Shown piece by piece: positions 15,570 to 23,683 of a stretch of DNA of 43,861 nt. A program made the position numbers and the translations under genes. The stretch is from Acidovorax sp. MR-S7 (lineage in GTDB: Bacteria; Pseudomonadota; Gammaproteobacteria; Burkholderiales; Burkholderiaceae_C): positions 1 through 43,861 of the forward strand of contig NZ_DF238896.1 of NCBI RefSeq assembly GCF_000400995.2, read 5' to 3'. The notes below the pieces were generated by a model. It was not told the origin of the DNA, made no database searches, and was given only the letters and a program-made list of their open reading frames with translations. Numbering within the stretch: position 1 is the stretch's first letter; each line of letters opens with the position of its first letter.

Positions 15570-16553
15570 ATGCTTGCCTTCATCCTGCGCCGACTCCTCC
15601 AGGCCGTGATCGTGATGGTCACCGTGGCCTTCATCGCGTTCATGCTGTTCCAGTTCGTGGGCGACCCGGTGGCCATCCTGCTGGGGCAGGATGCGACGCC
15701 CGAGCAGATCGCGGAGATGCGTGCCGCGCTGGGGCTGGACAAGCCGTTCTTCGTGCAGTTCTGGCACTTCCTCGTGAATGCCGCGCAGGGCGAGTTCGGC
15801 CTCTCCCTGCGCCAGGGCGCGAAGGTGTCGCGGCTGATCGCGGAACGCTTTCCCGCCACGCTGGAGCTGGCGCTGGTGGCCGCCGTCATCGCGCTGGTCG
15901 TTGGCGTGCCCATGGGCGTGTATGCGGCGCTGCGGCGCGGCACCTTTACCAGCCAGGTGTTCATGACGCTGTCGCTGCTGGGCGTGTCGCTGCCCACGTT
16001 CCTCATCGGCATCCTGCTGATCCTGGTGTTCTCGGTCACGCTGGGCTGGTTTCCCAGCTTCGGCCGCGGCGAGGTGGTGCAACTGGGCTGGTGGAGCACG
16101 GGGCTGCTCACGGCCAAGGGCTGGCACCACATGGTGCTGCCGGCGGTGACACTGGCGATCTTCCAGCTCACGCTCATCATGCGCCTGGTGCGCGCCGAGA
16201 TGCTGGAGGTGCTGCGCACCGACTACATCAAGTTCGCCCGCGCGCGCGGCCTGACGGACCGGGCCATCCACTTCGGCCATGCGCTCAAGAACACGCTGGT
16301 GCCGGTGATGACCATCACCGGCCTGCAGCTCGGCGGCCTGATCGCCTTCGCCATCATCACGGAGACGGTGTTCCAGTGGCCCGGCATGGGCCTGCTGTTC
16401 ATTCAGGCCGTCACCTTCGCCGACATTCCCGTGATGGCCGCCTACCTGTGCCTGATCGCGCTGATCTTCGTGGTCATCAACCTGGTGGTGGATCTGCTCT
16501 ATTTCGCCGTCGACCCGCGCCTGCGCATCGGCGGCAAGGCCGGGGGGCATTGA
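15570..16553 (+). CDS. Peptide-type ABC transporter permease (DppB/OppB family)
   Basis: 327 residues and six predicted transmembrane helices. The N-terminal MLAFILRRLLQAVIVMVTVA and GDPVAILLGQDATPEQIAEM motif is typical of DppB/GsiC permeases. The cytoplasmic EAA loop that docks the ATPases is YIKFARARGLTDRAIHFGHAL. It is the first gene of an operon of permease, M20 amidohydrolase, binding protein, permease, ATPase, ATPase. The stop is followed 2 nt later by the amidohydrolase start. Substrate class (di-/oligopeptide or related amide) is inferred from family and neighbours. Confidence 0.93.
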   Translation: MLAFILRRLLQAVIVMVTVAFIAFMLFQFVGDPVAILLGQDATPEQIAEMRAALGLDKPFFVQFWHFLVNAAQGEFGLSLRQGAKVSRLIAERFPATLELALVAAVIALVVGVPMGVYAALRRGTFTSQVFMTLSLLGVSLPTFLIGILLILVFSVTLGWFPSFGRGEVVQLGWWSTGLLTAKGWHHMVLPAVTLAIFQLTLIMRLVRAEMLEVLRTDYIKFARARGLTDRAIHFGHALKNTLVPVMTITGLQLGGLIAFAIITETVFQWPGMGLLFIQAVTFADIPVMAAYLCLIALIFVVINLVVDLLYFAVDPRLRIGGKAGGH

Positions 16554-16555
16554 CC

Positions 16556-17776
16556 ATGCAGCCCCCGCGGTTCAAGGCGGGCGGACGCGCCTTCGCGCAC
16601 ATCGCCCAGTACCACCCGGAACTCACGGCGCTGCGGCGCGACCTGCACGCGCACCCCGAGCTGGGCTTCGAGGAGGTCTACACCGCCGCCCGCGTGCGCG
16701 AGGCGCTGCGCGCCTGCGGCGTGGACGAGGTGCACGAGGGCATCGGCCGCACCGGAGTCGTGGGCGTGATCCATGGGCAGGGGCGCGGCAGCGGCGCCAT
16801 GATCGGCCTGCGCGCCGACATGGACGCGCTGCCCATGGCCGAGCACAACGACTTCGCCTGGAAGTCCTGCAAGAGCGGCCTCATGCACGGCTGCGGCCAC
16901 GACGGGCACACCGCCATGCTGGTGGGCGCGGCGCGCTACCTGGCGGCCACGCGCCACTTCGACGGCACGGCGGTGCTGATCTTCCAGCCGGGCGAAGAAG
17001 GCCTGGGCGGCGCGCGTGTGATGATCGAGGACGGCCTGTTCGAGCGCTTCCCAGTCCAGTCGGTCTACGCCATGCACAACTGGCCGGCCATGAAGCCGGG
17101 CACGGTGGGCATCAACGACGGCGCCATGATGGCCGCGGCCGACCGCGTGACCATCGAGATCACCGGTCGGGGCGGCCACGGCGCGCATGCCTACCAGACG
17201 GTGGACGTGGTGCTGGTGGCCGCGCACATCATCACGGCGGTGCAGGGCATCGTCTCGCGCAACGTGCGGCCGCTGGACAGCGCCGTCCTCAGCCTGTGCG
17301 CCGTGCAGGCGGGCGACCTGGGCGCGTTCAGCGTGCTGCCGGGCACGGCCACGCTGGTGGGTACGGTGCGCGCGTTCGACCCCTCCGTGCAGGACATGGT
17401 CGAGCGCCGCATCCAGGAGCTGTGCAACGCCGTCGCCCTGGGCTTCGGCGCCACGGCCAACGTGCGCTACGAGCGCATCTACCCCGCCACCATCAACACC
17501 GAGGCCGAGGCCCGCTTCGCCGGCGACGTGGCCGAGGCGCTGGTGGGCGCCGAGAACCTGGTGCGCGACCTGGAGCCGAGCATGGGCGCGGAGGATTTCT
17601 CCTTCATGCTGCAGGCCAAGCCGGGCGCCTACCTGCGCCTGGGGCAGGGCATGGGTGCGGGCAACAGCACGCTGCACAACAGCCGCTACGACTTCAACGA
17701 CGACATCCTGCCCCTGGGGGCGGCGCTGCATGCCGGTCTGGTCGAGCAGGCGATGTCGCTGGCGGCGGCGCAATGA
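16556..17776 (+). CDS. M20 family metallo-amidohydrolase (hippurate hydrolase-like)
   Basis: 406 residues of the M20D amidohydrolase group that cleaves N-acyl amino acids, peptide-like amides or indole conjugates. The metal-site motif MHGCGHDGH starts near residue 110 (His111, Cys113, His115, Asp116), followed by QPGEEG with the catalytic Glu at 147-148, MHNWPAMKPG and GGHGAHAYQTVD in the lid domain. The C-terminal MGAEDFSFML carries the last acidic/His region. There is no signal peptide, so it acts in the cytoplasm on imported material. Its place inside the transporter operon suggests it processes the transported substrate. Confidence 0.92.
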   Translation: MQPPRFKAGGRAFAHIAQYHPELTALRRDLHAHPELGFEEVYTAARVREALRACGVDEVHEGIGRTGVVGVIHGQGRGSGAMIGLRADMDALPMAEHNDFAWKSCKSGLMHGCGHDGHTAMLVGAARYLAATRHFDGTAVLIFQPGEEGLGGARVMIEDGLFERFPVQSVYAMHNWPAMKPGTVGINDGAMMAAADRVTIEITGRGGHGAHAYQTVDVVLVAAHIITAVQGIVSRNVRPLDSAVLSLCAVQAGDLGAFSVLPGTATLVGTVRAFDPSVQDMVERRIQELCNAVALGFGATANVRYERIYPATINTEAEARFAGDVAEALVGAENLVRDLEPSMGAEDFSFMLQAKPGAYLRLGQGMGAGNSTLHNSRYDFNDDILPLGAALHAGLVEQAMSLAAAQ

Positions 17777-17786
17777 GGCCGTGAAG

Positions 17787-19352
17787 ATGCCGTCGCTGCG
17801 ATTCAAGCAAAAAATGGCTCTAGCGCTTGCCGGGCAAGCGCTGGCAGCTATTTTTACGGTAGCAAGCGCGCAGACCATCCGCGTGGCCAACCAGGGCGAT
17901 GCGCCGTCGATGGACCCGCACGTGCTCAACGAATCGCTGCAGCTCAGCCTCACGGGCAACGTGTACGAGCCCCTGGTGGGCCGCAACAAGGACCTGCGCC
18001 TGGCGCCGGCGCTGGCCGTGGCCTGGCGCATGCAGGCGCCCACCGTCTGGCGCTTCGAGCTGCGCCGGGGCGTGCGCTTCCACGACGGCACGCCCTTCAC
18101 CGCCGACGACGCGGTGTTCTCCCTGCACCGCGCGCAGGGAGAGGGCTCGGGCCTGAAGAACTACCTGAGCGACGTGCGGCAGGTGCGCAAGATCGACGCG
18201 CACACCATCGAGGTGGAAACCCGCGCGCCCTCCCTGCTGCTGCCCGATGCGCTGTCGCACGTCTACATGGTGAGTCGGCGCTGGAGCGAATCCCTCGGCG
18301 CCGCCCGGCCCGACGCGGCCCTGCAGCGCGCCAACGGCACTGGCCCCTTCCGCCTGCAGGAGCGCCAGCCCAACCAGCGCACCGTGTTCGCGCGCCATGA
18401 CGGCTACTGGGGGCGCATGGAAAGCAACGCGCAGCAGATCGTCTTCACGCCCCTGCCCGACGACGCCGAGCGCGTGCAGGCCCTGCTCGACGGGCGCGTG
18501 GACGTGGCCGAGCCCGTGCCCGTGCAGGAGATCGACCGCGTGAACGCCGCGGGCGGCGCGCGCGTGGTGACCGGGGCGGAGCTGCGCACGCTGTTCCTGG
18601 GCATGGACCAGCGCAGCGACGAGCTGCCGTATTCCAGCGTCCGGGGCGCCAACCCCTTCAAGGACAAGCGCGTGCGCCAGGCCTTCTACCAGGCCATCGA
18701 CATCGACGCGATCCGCAAGGACGTGATGGGCGGCGCATCCACGCCCGCGGCCCTGATCGTGGGGCCCGGCATCAACGGCTTCCAGCCCGACGCCAAGCGC
18801 CTGCCCGCCGACGTGGCCGCTGCGCGCGCCCTCATGGCGCAGGCGGGCTATGCCGATGGCTTCGACCTCACCCTGCACTGCCCCGCGGGCCGCTACGTGC
18901 GGGACGCCGCCGTCTGCGCCGCGGTGGCCGAGCAGCTCGCCGCCCTCCAGGTGCGCGTGACGGTGCAGGCCGAGCCCAAGGAAGCCTATTTCCCGCGCAT
19001 CCTGCGGCGCGACACGGCCTTCTACCTGCTCGGCTGGACACCCTCCACCTACGATGCGCAGAGCGCCTTGCACGCGCTCGCCGCCTGCCCGGACGGGCAG
19101 GGCGCAGGCCAGTTCAACCTGGGGGGCTATTGCAACCCGGCGCTGGACGCGCTGGTGCACAAGGCCCAGATGGAAACCGACCGCACCCGCCGCAATGCGC
19201 TGCTGCGCGAGGCCGTGCTGCTGCTGGCCGCCGACATCGCCTACCTCCCGCTGCACCAGCAGGCGCTGGCCTGGGGCGTGTCCCGCAAGGTCCGGCTGGT
19301 GCAGCTGCCCGACAACTCCATGCCCTTCAAATGGATGGGCGTGGCACCCTGA
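17787..19352 (+). CDS. Extracellular solute-binding protein, family 5 (peptide-type), repeat-derived signal peptide
   Basis: 521 residues. The SBP_bac_5 fold is shown by QTIRVANQGDAPSMDPHVLN, YEPLVGRNKDL, WRFELRRGVRFHDGTPFTADD, NGTGPFRL and KDKRVRQAFYQAID. The signal peptide spans residues 1-28 and ends VASA|Q. Its hydrophobic core ALALAGQALAAIF is encoded by a near-consensus CAGCGCTTG repeat. The ATG at 17787 has GAGG 8 nt upstream; a GTG at 17781 would be too close to that site. It is the periplasmic receptor of the ABC importer encoded around it. The ligand is unknown; peptides or acyl-amino compounds are likely. Confidence 0.93.
   Translation: MPSLRFKQKMALALAGQALAAIFTVASAQTIRVANQGDAPSMDPHVLNESLQLSLTGNVYEPLVGRNKDLRLAPALAVAWRMQAPTVWRFELRRGVRFHDGTPFTADDAVFSLHRAQGEGSGLKNYLSDVRQVRKIDAHTIEVETRAPSLLLPDALSHVYMVSRRWSESLGAARPDAALQRANGTGPFRLQERQPNQRTVFARHDGYWGRMESNAQQIVFTPLPDDAERVQALLDGRVDVAEPVPVQEIDRVNAAGGARVVTGAELRTLFLGMDQRSDELPYSSVRGANPFKDKRVRQAFYQAIDIDAIRKDVMGGASTPAALIVGPGINGFQPDAKRLPADVAAARALMAQAGYADGFDLTLHCPAGRYVRDAAVCAAVAEQLAALQVRVTVQAEPKEAYFPRILRRDTAFYLLGWTPSTYDAQSALHALAACPDGQGAGQFNLGGYCNPALDALVHKAQMETDRTRRNALLREAVLLLAADIAYLPLHQQALAWGVSRKVRLVQLPDNSMPFKWMGVAP
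17814..17866 (+). repeat. CAGCGCTTG palindromic repeat, copy C (inside binding-protein gene)
   Basis: gctctagcgcttgccgggca then agcgctggcagctatttttacggtagc. It is close to consensus, including the trailing GCAGCTAT and T-rich flank. It encodes most of the signal peptide h-region of the solute-binding protein. Confidence 0.8.
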
Positions 19353-19371
19353 CGATAAGAACCACAGCCCC

Positions 19372-20292
19372 ATGAAACAAATGCTCTTGCGCTGGTACGA
19401 CAGCGACGTGGCCCACAGCTTCCGCACCTCGCCGGTGGCCGTCATCGCGGCGGTGATCGCCGCCGTGTGCGTGTTTTGCGCGGTGTTCGCCGGCTGGGTC
19501 GCGCCGCACAACCCGTTCGACCTCTCCACGCTCGAGTTGTCGGACTCGCGCCTGCCGCCCGCATGGAGCGCGGAGGGCACCTCCAAATACCTGCTGGGCA
19601 CCGACGACCAGGGGCGCGACATCCTCTCCGCGCTGATCTACGGCACCCGCATCTCGCTGATCGTGGGTCTGGCCGCCGTGGCGCTGTCGCTGCTGATCGG
19701 CGTGGGGCTGGGCCTGCTGGCCGGGGCCACCGGCGGCTGGGTGGACGGCCTGCTGATGCGTGTGTGCGACGTGGTGTCGTCCTTCCCCGCCATCCTGGTG
19801 GCGCTGCTCATCGCCGGCGTGGCGCGCGCCATGTACCCGGACGCCTCCGAAGGCATGGCCTTCGGCGTGCTCATCCTGGCCATCGCTTTCGCGGGCAGCA
19901 ACGGCTGGGTGCAGTACGCGCGCACCGTGCGCGCCAGCACCATGGTGGAGCGCAGCAAGGAATACGTGCAGGCCGCCCGGGTGACGGGCGTGCCGCCCGC
20001 GCGCATCATGGTCAAGCACATCCTGCCCAACGTTACCGGCCCGGTCACGGTGCTGGCCACCATCCAGGTCGCCACGGCCATCATCACCGAGGCGACGCTG
20101 TCGTTCCTCGGCGTGGGCGCGCCGCCCACCTCGCCGTCGCTGGGCACGCTGATCCGCGTGGGCAACGACTACCTGTTCTCGGGCGAATGGTGGATCACCG
20201 TCTTCCCCGGCATCATGCTGGTGCTGATCGCGCTGTCGGTGAACCTGCTGGGCGACTGGCTGCGCGATGCGCTGAACCCACGACTGCGCTGA
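19372..20292 (+). CDS. Peptide-type ABC transporter permease (DppC/OppC family)
   Basis: 306 residues: an N-terminal OppC_N segment with one helix (PVAVIAAVIAAVCVFCAVF) and LLGTDDQGRDILSALIYGTR, which is diagnostic of DppC-type permeases. A five-helix core follows with the EAA loop SKEYVQAARVTGVPPARIMV. It pairs with the DppB-type permease at the head of the operon to form the channel. The start is taken at the ATG at 19372; the longer upstream frame overlaps the binding-protein gene. The stop lies 1 nt before the next gene. Confidence 0.94.
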   Translation: MKQMLLRWYDSDVAHSFRTSPVAVIAAVIAAVCVFCAVFAGWVAPHNPFDLSTLELSDSRLPPAWSAEGTSKYLLGTDDQGRDILSALIYGTRISLIVGLAAVALSLLIGVGLGLLAGATGGWVDGLLMRVCDVVSSFPAILVALLIAGVARAMYPDASEGMAFGVLILAIAFAGSNGWVQYARTVRASTMVERSKEYVQAARVTGVPPARIMVKHILPNVTGPVTVLATIQVATAIITEATLSFLGVGAPPTSPSLGTLIRVGNDYLFSGEWWITVFPGIMLVLIALSVNLLGDWLRDALNPRLR

Positions 20293-20293
20293 T

Positions 20294-21262
20294 ATGTCAT
20301 TACTAGAAGTCCAAAACCTCGTCGTCGAATTCCCCGGCCGCCGCGGCACGCTGCGCGCTTTGGACGACGTGTCCTTCTCCATCGCGCCGGGCGAGATCCT
20401 CGGCGTGGTGGGCGAGTCGGGCGCGGGCAAGTCGCTCACGGGCGCGTCCATCATCGGCCTGCTGGAGCCGCCGGGGCGCGTGGCGTCCGGTCGCATCCTG
20501 CTGGAAGGCCAGCGCATCGACAACCTGCCGCACGAGCAGATGCGCCATATCCGGGGCCGGCGCATCGGCGCCATCTTCCAGGACCCGCTCACCTCGCTGA
20601 ACCCGCTGTACACCGTGGGCCAGCAGCTCGTCGAGACCATCCGCACGCACCTGCCGGTGAACGCCGCCGAGGCGCGCCAGCGCGCTGTGCAGCTGCTCAA
20701 GGACACGGGCATCCCGGCAGCCGAGCAGCGTGTGGACCACTACCCGCACCAGTTCTCCGGCGGCATGCGCCAGCGCGTGGTGATCGCCCTGGCGCTGGCG
20801 GCCGAACCGCAGCTCATCGTGGCCGACGAACCCACCACGGCGCTGGACGTGTCCATCCAGGCGCAGATCATCCAGCTGCTCAAGCACATCTGCACAACGC
20901 GCGGCGCGGCCGTGATGCTCATCACGCACGACATGGGCGTGATCGCCGAAACCTGCGACCGCGTGGCCGTCATGTACGCGGGCCGCGTGGCCGAGATCGG
21001 CCCCGTGCACGAGGTCATCAACCATCCCGCGCACCCCTACACCGCCGGCCTCATGGCCTCCATCCCCGACATGGAGCACGACCGCGAGCGCCTGAACCAG
21101 ATCGACGGAGCCATGCCGCGCCTGACCGCCATCCCCGAGGGCTGCGCCTTCAACCCGCGCTGCCCGCGCGCCTTCGCCCGCTGCCGCGTGGCGCGGCCCG
21201 ACCTGATGCCCGCCGGCCCCACCCAGGCCGCCTGCTGGCTGCACGCGGAGGTGGCCGCATGA
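20294..21262 (+). CDS. Peptide-type ABC transporter ATP-binding protein (DppD/OppD family)
   Basis: 322 residues. Walker A is GESGAGKS, the Q-loop lies in [15 protein letters not shown], the signature in [10 protein letters not shown], Walker B in [12 protein letters not shown] and the switch His in LITHDMGV. The C-terminal oligopeptide-transporter extension with a cysteine-rich [14 protein letters not shown] is typical of peptide importers and may hold an iron-sulfur cluster in this family. It overlaps the next ATPase gene by 4 nt. Confidence 0.95.
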   Translation: MSLLEVQNLVVEFPGRRGTLRALDDVSFSIAPGEILGVVGESGAGKSLTGASIIGLLEPPGRVASGRILLEGQRIDNLPHEQMRHIRGRRIGAIFQDPLTSLNPLYTVGQQLVETIRTHLPVNAAEARQRAVQLLKDTGIPAAEQRVDHYPHQFSGGMRQRVVIALALAAEPQLIVADEPTTALDVSIQAQIIQLLKHICTTRGAAVMLITHDMGVIAETCDRVAVMYAGRVAEIGPVHEVINHPAHPYTAGLMASIPDMEHDRERLNQIDGAMPRLTAIPEGCAFNPRCPRAFARCRVARPDLMPAGPTQAACWLHAEVAA

Positions 21263-22275
21263 GCACGGCAACGCAACAACCCCGGGCATCGCTCGTGCGC
21301 GCGCACGACCTGGCCAAGACCTTCGACGTCTCCGCCCCCTGGCTCAACCGCGTGATCGAGCGCAAGCCGCGCGCGCTGCTGCACGCCGTGGACGGCGTGA
21401 GCTTCGAGATCGAGAAGGGCCGCACACTGGCCCTGGTGGGAGAATCGGGCTGCGGCAAGAGCACCGTGGCGCGCCTGCTCGTGGGCCTGTACGAGCCCAC
21501 GCGCGGCGGCTTCGACTTCGACGGGCAGGACGCGCATGCCGCCTTCCAGGGCAAGGATGCGCGCGCCATGCGCCGCCGCATCCAGATGATCTTCCAGGAC
21601 CCGTATGCCAGCCTGAACCCGCGCTGGCTGGTGGAGGACATCGTCGGCGAGCCGCTGCGCGAGCATGGCCTCATCACCGGCAAGGCCGAACTCAAGACCC
21701 GCGTGGGCGAGCTGCTGCAGTCGGTGGGCCTGTCCGCGCAGGACATGGCCAAGTACCCGCACCAGTTCTCGGGCGGGCAGCGCCAGCGCATCTCCATCGC
21801 CCGCGCGCTCGCCACCGAGCCAGAGTTCCTCGTGTGCGACGAGCCCACCAGCGCGCTCGACGTGTCGGTGCAGGCCCAGGTGCTCAACATCATGAAGGAC
21901 CTGCAGCGCCAGCGGCACCTGACGTACCTCTTCATCAGCCACAACCTCGCCGTGGTGCGCCACGTGAGCGACCAGGTCGGCGTGATGTACCTGGGCCGCC
22001 TGGTGGAGCTGGCGGACAAACAGGAGCTGTTCAGCCGCCCGCGCCACCCCTACACGCGCATGCTGCTCGATGCCATTCCCAAGATGCACGACACCGGCCG
22101 CGCGCGCACGCCCGTGCAGGGCGAGGTGCCCAACCCGCTCAATCCGCCGCCCGGCTGCGCATTCAACCCGCGCTGCCCGCACGCCAACGACCGCTGCCGC
22201 ACCGAGCGGCCGCAGATGCTGGAGGCGGGCGGCGCCCGCGTGGCCTGCCATGCCGTGCAGGAAGGCCGCCTGTAA
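21259..22275 (+). CDS. Peptide-type ABC transporter ATP-binding protein (DppF/OppF family)
   Basis: 338 residues; the partner ATPase. Walker A is GESGCGKST, the Q-loop is IFQDPYASLNPRW, the signature is HQFSGGQRQRISIARAL, Walker B is FLVCDEPTSALDVS and the switch His is in FISHNLAVV. The C-terminal [14 protein letters not shown] repeats the cysteine pattern of its partner. The start overlaps the upstream stop (ATGA). A long N-terminal stretch before Walker A (VSAPWLNRVIERKPRALL) is the usual OppF-type insertion. Confidence 0.95.
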   Translation: MSTATQQPRASLVRAHDLAKTFDVSAPWLNRVIERKPRALLHAVDGVSFEIEKGRTLALVGESGCGKSTVARLLVGLYEPTRGGFDFDGQDAHAAFQGKDARAMRRRIQMIFQDPYASLNPRWLVEDIVGEPLREHGLITGKAELKTRVGELLQSVGLSAQDMAKYPHQFSGGQRQRISIARALATEPEFLVCDEPTSALDVSVQAQVLNIMKDLQRQRHLTYLFISHNLAVVRHVSDQVGVMYLGRLVELADKQELFSRPRHPYTRMLLDAIPKMHDTGRARTPVQGEVPNPLNPPPGCAFNPRCPHANDRCRTERPQMLEAGGARVACHAVQEGRL

Positions 22276-22293
22276 ACCCGAAAGGAGAACGCC

Positions 22294-22785
22294 ATGACCT
22301 TCACTCTCACCAGCCCCGACATCGCCGACGGCAGCACCATTGCCCAGAGCTTCGAGTTCGACTCCTTCGGCTGCACCGGTGCCAACCAGTCGCCCGTGCT
22401 GCGCTGGAGCGGCGCACCCGAGGGCACCAAGAGCTTCGCCGTGAACGTCTACGACCCCGACGCGCCCACGGGCTCGGGTTTCTGGCACTGGTACGTGATC
22501 GACATTCCCACCAGCGTGGCCGAACTGGGCGGCAATGCGGGTGCCAAGGGTGGCGCCCACCTGCCCGCGGGCGCGCGCCAGATCCGCAACGACTACGGCA
22601 TCTACGCCTGGGGCGGCATGTGCCCGCCGCCCGGCGACAAGCCGCACCGCTACATCTTCACGGTGCATGCGCTGTCGGTGGAGCGCATCGACGTGCCCGA
22701 CGACGCGCCTGCCGCGCTCACGGGCTTCATGGTCAACGCCAACACGATCGCCAAGGCGAGCTTCACCGCGACCTACGGACGTTGA
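22294..22785 (+). CDS. YbhB/YbcL family Raf kinase inhibitor-like (PEBP) protein
   Basis: 163 residues of the bacterial phosphatidylethanolamine-binding-protein fold. The anion-binding motifs are present: YDPDAPTGSGFWHWYVIDIP in the central region and YGIYAWGGMCPPPGDKPHRY, which holds the second ligand-binding segment. AAAGGAGA precedes the ATG. It begins 18 nt after the last transporter gene, so it is probably co-transcribed. The biological role of this family in bacteria is not established. It is convergent with hexR, with a repeat between the two stops. Confidence 0.9.
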   Translation: MTFTLTSPDIADGSTIAQSFEFDSFGCTGANQSPVLRWSGAPEGTKSFAVNVYDPDAPTGSGFWHWYVIDIPTSVAELGGNAGAKGGAHLPAGARQIRNDYGIYAWGGMCPPPGDKPHRYIFTVHALSVERIDVPDDAPAALTGFMVNANTIAKASFTATYGR

Positions 22786-22790
22786 GGGTC

Positions 22791-22841
22791 AAATCGGGCT
22801 CCAGCGCTTATCCATCAAGCGATGGCAGCTATCATTTTTAA
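22791..22841. repeat. CAGCGCTTG palindromic repeat, copy D (between convergent genes)
   Basis: ggctccagcgcttatccatc then aagcgatggcagctatcatttttaa. It fills the gap between the PEBP gene and hexR stops; the hexR TAA lies at its edge. The hairpin with its T-rich flank may end transcription from the left. Confidence 0.75.
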
Positions 22842-23683
22842 GTGTAGCGCTTGGCCCGCAGGTTGTTCTTCATCTGCTGCAGCACCGGCTGCAGCGGCTC
22901 GCCGATGCGCAGCGCCACGCAGGTGGCGAGCACGTCGATGACCAGCAGGTGCAGCAGGCGCGACACCATGGGGCTGTAGCGGTCGTAGCCTTCGGGATGG
23001 TCGGCGGCCAGGTGGATCTCGCAGGTGTGGGCCAGGGGCGAGCCGCTGGCGGTGATCGCGATGGTCGTGGCGCCGTTCTTGCGCGCGATGTCGGCGGCGT
23101 CCATCAGGTCGCGCGTGCGGCCCGAGTTGCTGATGATGACCGCGCAGTCGCCGGGCCCGAGCAGCGTGGCGCTCATCACCTGCATGTGGCCGTCGCTGGT
23201 GCTGATGCTGGTGATCCCCAGGCGGAAGAACTTGTGCTGCCCGTCCTGCGCCACGATGCCGGAATTGCCAGCGCCGTAGAACTCGATGCGCCGCCCCGTC
23301 TGCCATGTGGCGGCGATGGCGCTCGCCGCCTGCTCCAGCGCGGCGGTGCTGGCGGCGTTGCGGTACTGCAGGAAGGCGGCGACGGCGTTGTCCACCACCT
23401 TCACCAGCACGTCGCCGGTCTTGTCGTCGGCGTCCACGCTGCGGTGGATGAAGGGCACGCCCTCGCTCACGCTGCCCATGAGCTTGAGCTTGAAGTCCGC
23501 CAGCCCGTCGTAGCCCATGCTGCGGCAAAAGCGCACCACGGTGGGCTTGCTCACGTGTGCACGCGCGGCCAGTTCGCGCACGGGCAGGTGCGCGAAGGCG
23601 CGCGCGTCCTGCAGCACGAGCTGGGCGACGCGCTGCTCGGCGGGCGCGAGCGAAGGCAGCGATGCGGTGATGCGGTCTAGCAT
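22838..23683 (-). CDS. hexR: RpiR-family transcriptional regulator HexR
   Basis: 281 residues. An N-terminal RpiR helix-turn-helix (HVSKPTVVRFCRSMGYDGLA at about residues 44-63) is followed by a C-terminal SIS sugar-phosphate domain (about 125-265) with FYGAGNSGIVA, VIISNSGRTRDLMDAA and AITASGSPLA. HexR represses central sugar-metabolism genes such as zwf and edd, and its effector is 2-keto-3-deoxy-6-phosphogluconate. The start at 23683 overlaps the zwf stop by 7 nt, so it is translationally coupled to zwf and probably controls it. I could not find a clear HexR operator by eye. Confidence 0.9.
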   Translation of the reverse strand: MLDRITASLPSLAPAEQRVAQLVLQDARAFAHLPVRELAARAHVSKPTVVRFCRSMGYDGLADFKLKLMGSVSEGVPFIHRSVDADDKTGDVLVKVVDNAVAAFLQYRNAASTAALEQAASAIAATWQTGRRIEFYGAGNSGIVAQDGQHKFFRLGITSISTSDGHMQVMSATLLGPGDCAVIISNSGRTRDLMDAADIARKNGATTIAITASGSPLAHTCEIHLAADHPEGYDRYSPMVSRLLHLLVIDVLATCVALRIGEPLQPVLQQMKNNLRAKRYT

